Source of the DNA: Rickettsiales bacterium UBA4270 | GTDB lineage: Bacteria; Pseudomonadota; Alphaproteobacteria; Rickettsiales; Deianiraeaceae | Reading direction: 5' to 3' | Length of the DNA: 18,845 nt | Assembly (NCBI GenBank): GCA_002395105.1 | Contig: DGWA01000015.1 | Coordinates: forward strand, 859 to 19,703 | Shown here: positions 15,520 to 18,845 of the stretch, in pieces | Numbering within the stretch: the first letter of the stretch is position 1 | Layout of the letters: the number at the start of each line of letters is the position of its first letter | The notes under the pieces: model-generated | What the model was told of the DNA's origin: nothing | The model's input: the letters and a program-made list of their open reading frames with translations, nothing else | Databases searched by the model: none | Program-made: the position numbers and the translations under genes

Positions 15520-16599
15520 ATATTCTATAGAAATACCATTAATTAATAACTGATTAAATTTTATTCTTCCACCTCTTGAAGCATAATTATTGCTATTTGA
15601 ATTTGATGTTTTTTTTCTACTAAATCCATATCTATTTGGTAAACTCATTTGAGAATACAACATTGTATAAGCAATATTTATTTTCGATTTTTTCCCAACC
15701 ATAAATGATATACCGAGATGGCTAGTCACAATTGGCATAACAAAGTCAGATAAAAGTGCTTTCCCCATGCTCCATACATAGCCAACACCGAGACCTAATC
15801 CGACAAAACCAACTAACCTTTTATTGAAAAAATCATGTTGCAAAAAATTATTAAAACTTAAAGTCATTAAATGCATACTCAAATCTTTATTTTCTATTGA
15901 AAATGTATATTCTGACATATCTTTACTTGTAGAAAAACCACTAATTCCAGTTGATATTAAAGGTAAATATCCAAGTTCCATTTCCCATCTCCATAATTTA
16001 AAACGATCGTTACCAACTGCCAACGAAAAAGCCGGCATTAAACTAAACTTAGCGTTTCCACTAAAAAGTTGAACATTTTTATAATTATCATACCCAATCG
16101 TCTCATTTGCATTAAATTTCATAGGCATCGGCATTGTAAGCAAAAATTTAAAACTTGTATATACTCCAACCATTTCCATAGGTTTAATTTGACTATCTGG
16201 CAACAATTTATCCATAAAACTTTTACTAATTTCTTTTTCTTTTATACTAGTTTCATAGTTAAAACTTGCATTATTAAGCTTATTTTGTTGTTCAAACCTT
16301 TGTCTTTTTGTTAATTTCCCTTCATTGTCTTTTGCGATTTTTATTTCTGCATCATGTTTTTCAGCATATAACTTATTACTTTTCCTAATAAAATCATTAT
16401 TTATTAAATCGATATCTACTACATTCTTTCCTTGATCTTCTTCATCTATTTCTTGTTCATAATTTTGACTTAAAATCTTTCTATTTGGCTCATTGACTTT
16501 ATAAAATTCAATACATTCAGCATTCTTTGCTAAGAAAAATATAATTGTAAATATTGTAAACTTACTAAAAAAATTAACTTTCTTTATTGAACTCATCAT
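15502..16599 (-). CDS. predicted outer-membrane beta-barrel protein with N-terminal charged linker, unassigned
   Basis: From the ATG at 16599 the product is 365 residues. It opens with a basic segment and hydrophobic signal sequence (KFTIFTIIFFLA) ending near NAEC. A highly charged K/E/N/D-rich region follows to about residue 130. The remaining 230 or so residues alternate polar and apolar with many Gly, Phe and Tyr, including GFVGLGLGVGYVWSMGKA and the terminal GISIEYLFYTA, as in outer-membrane barrels. I cannot name the family. The frame is open to a TTG at 16632, but the two adjacent ATG codons (16599 and 16596) give a better signal peptide. The start lies inside the 3' end of lpxK, so the two are likely co-transcribed and translationally coupled; the 3' end overlaps the glycosylase gene on the other strand. 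Confidence 0.7.
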   Translation of the reverse strand: MMSSIKKVNFFSKFTIFTIIFFLAKNAECIEFYKVNEPNRKILSQNYEQEIDEEDQGKNVVDIDLINNDFIRKSNKLYAEKHDAEIKIAKDNEGKLTKRQRFEQQNKLNNASFNYETSIKEKEISKSFMDKLLPDSQIKPMEMVGVYTSFKFLLTMPMPMKFNANETIGYDNYKNVQLFSGNAKFSLMPAFSLAVGNDRFKLWRWEMELGYLPLISTGISGFSTSKDMSEYTFSIENKDLSMHLMTLSFNNFLQHDFFNKRLVGFVGLGLGVGYVWSMGKALLSDFVMPIVTSHLGISFMVGKKSKINIAYTMLYSQMSLPNRYGFSRKKTSNSNSNNYASRGGRIKFNQLLINGISIEYLFYTA

Positions 16600-17584
16600 T
16601 TTTCTTAATGACAAATGAAATAATTTTGTCAATATCTTTTATTTTGTAGCAAATATCAAAAATTTCAACATTATTTTGAATACAAAAATCCATTGGAAGT
16701 TTTACAAAATCTTTCGCTGTTGTTAACATTTTATCAGATTTTGATGACAAAAATTTTTCTCTCAAAATATTTAAAGTTTTTTCATCGTATTTACAATGAT
16801 CTTCAAAACCAATGAAATATGTTAATTTTAACCCATATTCTTTAATACTGTTGAAAAATTTTTCATTTTCTCCTATGCCAGAAAAAGCAAGATATTTTTT
16901 TTTAGTATCATGTTTTGAATTAACTATTAAATTTGCAGATAAAATGCAGTCTTCTTTTATATACTTTTTCAAAATATTAATTTGATTGTTAATTTTTTGT
17001 TTATCTGTGTTTGTTATTATAGCAAAGTCTGCTTTTCTTACTGTTGACAGTATACATCTTAATGGCCCTGCTGGCAATGTATAACCATTTCCAATAAAGA
17101 AATTCCCATCAAACACAACTATTTTACAATCTTTGTGAATACTTTTATCAAAAAAACCATCATCACAAATAGCTAAATCATAATCATAACAATCGGCTTC
17201 TTTTCTATTGTTAACAATAAAAACATCGGCACTATCGCTTAATAATTTAGGTTCATCACCAGTCTCATTTGTTGAAAAAACATCTTTATAACCACATGGT
17301 AATACAATTTTTCCTTTCTTTGAACGTTTATATCCTTTTGATACAAAACAAATTCTGTCAAAATACTTCGATAATTCTTTATAAATGGCTATACATATTG
17401 GAGTTTTACCACTACCACCAACCACAACATTACCAACACATATTGTTTTTTTACAAATCTTTTTTTGTTTTAAAAAACAAATATTTAAAACAAAAAAAAA
17501 TAACACATATAACCAAGAAAATGGAAGTAAAAAAACATAAATTAAATTTTTTTTATAAAAAAAACGTGGCTTTTTTCTAAACAT
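16574..17584 (-). CDS. lpxK: tetraacyldisaccharide 4'-kinase (lipid A biosynthesis)
   Basis: LpxK phosphorylates the 4' position of the lipid A disaccharide precursor on the cytoplasmic face of the inner membrane. The 336-residue product has the family's N-terminal hydrophobic anchor (about 13-37), the P-loop GNVVVGGSGKTP (51-62), SKGYKR (82-87, for SRGYGR), TGDEP (108-112), CDDGF (140-144, for DDGxQ), LPAGPLR (170-176), FSGIG and TTAKDFVKLP near the end. Its length is normal for the family. Presence of lpxK implies that the organism makes lipid A, which argues against Anaplasmataceae. It begins 6 nt after the stop of the upstream membrane-protein gene and overlaps the start of the downstream barrel gene by 26 nt, so it sits inside an operon. 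Confidence 0.95.
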   Translation of the reverse strand: MFRKKPRFFYKKNLIYVFLLPFSWLYVLFFFVLNICFLKQKKICKKTICVGNVVVGGSGKTPICIAIYKELSKYFDRICFVSKGYKRSKKGKIVLPCGYKDVFSTNETGDEPKLLSDSADVFIVNNRKEADCYDYDLAICDDGFFDKSIHKDCKIVVFDGNFFIGNGYTLPAGPLRCILSTVRKADFAIITNTDKQKINNQINILKKYIKEDCILSANLIVNSKHDTKKKYLAFSGIGENEKFFNSIKEYGLKLTYFIGFEDHCKYDEKTLNILREKFLSSKSDKMLTTAKDFVKLPMDFCIQNNVEIFDICYKIKDIDKIISFVIKKNDEFNKES

Positions 17585-17590
17585 AATATT

Positions 17591-18085
17591 CTACTTAGAT
17601 ACAACTTTTGAAATAACAAGAAGAAAATTCTTCATTGAAAAATGACCAACTAATGTCAGTATTATAGACACAAATGTCATTATTAAAATCGCCTTTGTCA
17701 CCTTTTTAGATTTAATATTCCTATACAAATCATAATCAAATTTATTATCAACAATTGCTTCATGTTTTCCAGTTACAGTCATCGAGAACACCAATGCGCA
17801 TAAAAAAATATCAACAGTAGCTATTATCATGGCAATAACGATATCATCAAATAAAAACAAAATAACAAACGGTACAATTATAAAAATAAGTTTTAATAAC
17901 AGAACATCTTTATATAATCCAAGACCAACAAGCAAATCTATTAGCCCAATTGGCTTAGTATAAAATTTTTTCATCATCTTATCTACAACAATTTTTGATT
18001 GATGTTTTAATCTTTTTGACAACCTGTAATTTGTTTTTTTTCTAAAAAATTTTTTATTATATTGTTTTTTAAATCTTGAACTCAT
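17591..18085 (-). CDS. small membrane protein with about three transmembrane helices, unknown function
   Basis: I do not recognise this 164-residue protein. The first 45 residues are strongly basic (many K and R). Hydrophobic helices follow at about 65-80, 82-105 and 131-150, with a short charged loop between the second and third. The ATG at 18085 was chosen over an upstream in-frame start (18121) because it begins one nucleotide after the TAG of the preceding gene, a typical translational-coupling arrangement, and the longer form would overlap that gene. It is followed 6 nt later by lpxK. The position between a mitofilin-like gene and lpxK suggests an envelope role, but nothing specific can be said. 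Confidence 0.75.
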   Translation of the reverse strand: MSSRFKKQYNKKFFRKKTNYRLSKRLKHQSKIVVDKMMKKFYTKPIGLIDLLVGLGLYKDVLLLKLIFIIVPFVILFLFDDIVIAMIIATVDIFLCALVFSMTVTGKHEAIVDNKFDYDLYRNIKSKKVTKAILIMTFVSIILTLVGHFSMKNFLLVISKVVSK

Positions 18086-18086
18086 A

Positions 18087-18833
18087 CTAATTTTTCGTAC
18101 GCAATATATCGTATATTCCATTAATCATTTGCTTAATGTTTTTCAATGAACTAATTGCATTATATAATTCATTGTATTCATCGGTTTTTTTAAAATCATT
18201 TTCAATTAAAATACTTAATGCATTATCGTAATCATACTCCTCAACCGCAATCTCAATATCACTTTTTTTAATTCTACTTTTTATAAATAATTTTGAAATC
18301 TGGTATTTTATATCACTTAACAACTGTTTATACCAAGTACTTTTTTTTTCGTCATTTTGCTGATTTTTAATAAATTCTATTTGAAACGATGAAATCATTT
18401 TAACAATCATTTTATTATTTGCGAAATTACAATTATTTTTAAACATTTGATCTTTATATTTAAAAACATAATCTTGAACAACAGGAATTCTAGAAGTTAA
18501 TGAGAAAAAATCCACACAATTAGCTGAAAAATCAACTTTTTTACCAATATTTTGTTCAATATCGCGCATTACTAACAGTAATTTTATAATATCCTGCCTC
18601 GAATCTGGTACAAATTTTAATTGTTCAAGTTCATTCTTTATAACAAATAAATCGCTTTTACATTTAGATAGCTCATTAATTAATTCCTTATCTCCTATTG
18701 AATTAACTATAATATTTTCTTTTTTATATATTTCCTCTTTTTTAAGAAATTTACTAATAAATAAAAATCCACAAAAAACTAATATCAAATTAAATATCAA
18801 AACTATAAATTTAAATCTTTTAAAAAACTTCAC
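18087..18833 (-). CDS. mitofilin/Mic60-like inner-membrane protein (tentative)
   Basis: The 248-residue product has a short basic start, one transmembrane helix at about 10-28, and then a long soluble, mainly helical region with coiled-coil character (35-75). Its last 50 residues include a segment around EEYDYDNALSILIEND, then NELYNAISSLKN and a terminal helix. This resembles the C-terminal pattern of alphaproteobacterial mitofilin-like proteins (an acidic helix with D..NAL, then helical A.S...). Those proteins sit in the inner membrane with the bulk in the periplasm. The match is by eye and could be coincidental for a helical protein. The start is a GTG at 18833. Overlapping it as GTGA is a TGA, so an upstream gene may end there with a 4-nt overlap, but only 15 nt of that gene would be in the window. 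Confidence 0.5.
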   Translation of the reverse strand: MKFFKRFKFIVLIFNLILVFCGFLFISKFLKKEEIYKKENIIVNSIGDKELINELSKCKSDLFVIKNELEQLKFVPDSRQDIIKLLLVMRDIEQNIGKKVDFSANCVDFFSLTSRIPVVQDYVFKYKDQMFKNNCNFANNKMIVKMISSFQIEFIKNQQNDEKKSTWYKQLLSDIKYQISKLFIKSRIKKSDIEIAVEEYDYDNALSILIENDFKKTDEYNELYNAISSLKNIKQMINGIYDILRTKN

Positions 18834-18845
18834 ACATTGAAAAAA

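Noticed and set aside
18830..18845. 3' end of a further upstream gene in the leftward operon (reading to a TGA that overlaps the GTG start)
   Set aside because: The overlap is typical of operons, but 15 nt are too few to support a gene.
1..18845. CRISPR arrays, insertion sequences and integrase or attachment sites
   Set aside because: No spaced direct repeats, transposase motifs or terminal inverted repeats were found on reading both strands.

Overview
The window is a very AT-rich, densely packed chromosomal segment from a Gram-negative bacterium. The most likely source is a host-associated, probably obligately intracellular alphaproteobacterium of the Rickettsiales/Holosporales kind. This rests on the strong AT bias with K/N/I-rich proteins, small intergenic gaps, lpxK and two outer-membrane barrel candidates (so an outer membrane with lipid A), a uracil-DNA glycosylase of the form I associate with alphaproteobacteria, a mitofilin-like protein, and eukaryote-like protein domains. 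No taxonomic search was possible, so the placement is an inference.

Layout. Positions 1-6603 read leftward: part of a tRNA at the left edge, rpsA (ribosomal protein S1), a small outer-membrane beta-barrel candidate, a large unrecognised protein with a ubiquitin-specific-protease-like cysteine box and His box plus a C-terminal transmembrane segment, and groEL without an adjacent groES. From a divergent promoter region (6604-6808) four genes read rightward: a membrane-anchored MORN-repeat protein, a pyruvate kinase lacking the C-terminal domain, ftsA and ftsZ. Converging on ftsZ is a solitary large restriction-methyltransferase-like gene (12054-14558) that carries a ten-copy GA dinucleotide repeat inside its coding sequence. 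A family-4-like uracil-DNA glycosylase follows rightward. A leftward operon then fills the right end: mitofilin-like protein, three-helix membrane protein, lpxK and a second outer-membrane protein.

How the genes work together. The housekeeping part covers translation initiation (S1), protein folding (GroEL), septum formation (FtsA/FtsZ), DNA repair (UDG) and lipid A synthesis (LpxK). The accessory part concerns the cell surface and host contact: two barrel proteins, the MORN protein and the USP-like protein. Almost no start codon in the window is preceded by a recognisable Shine-Dalgarno sequence, and several inferred promoters lie so close to the start codon that the leaders would be very short.

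Most interesting points: (1) the putative C19/USP-like deubiquitinase with a membrane anchor; (2) the (GA)10 tract that could switch the restriction-methylation gene on and off; (3) the membrane-anchored MORN protein ahead of pyruvate kinase-ftsA-ftsZ; (4) a plausible heat-shock promoter for an orphan groEL with a Cys/His-containing tail.
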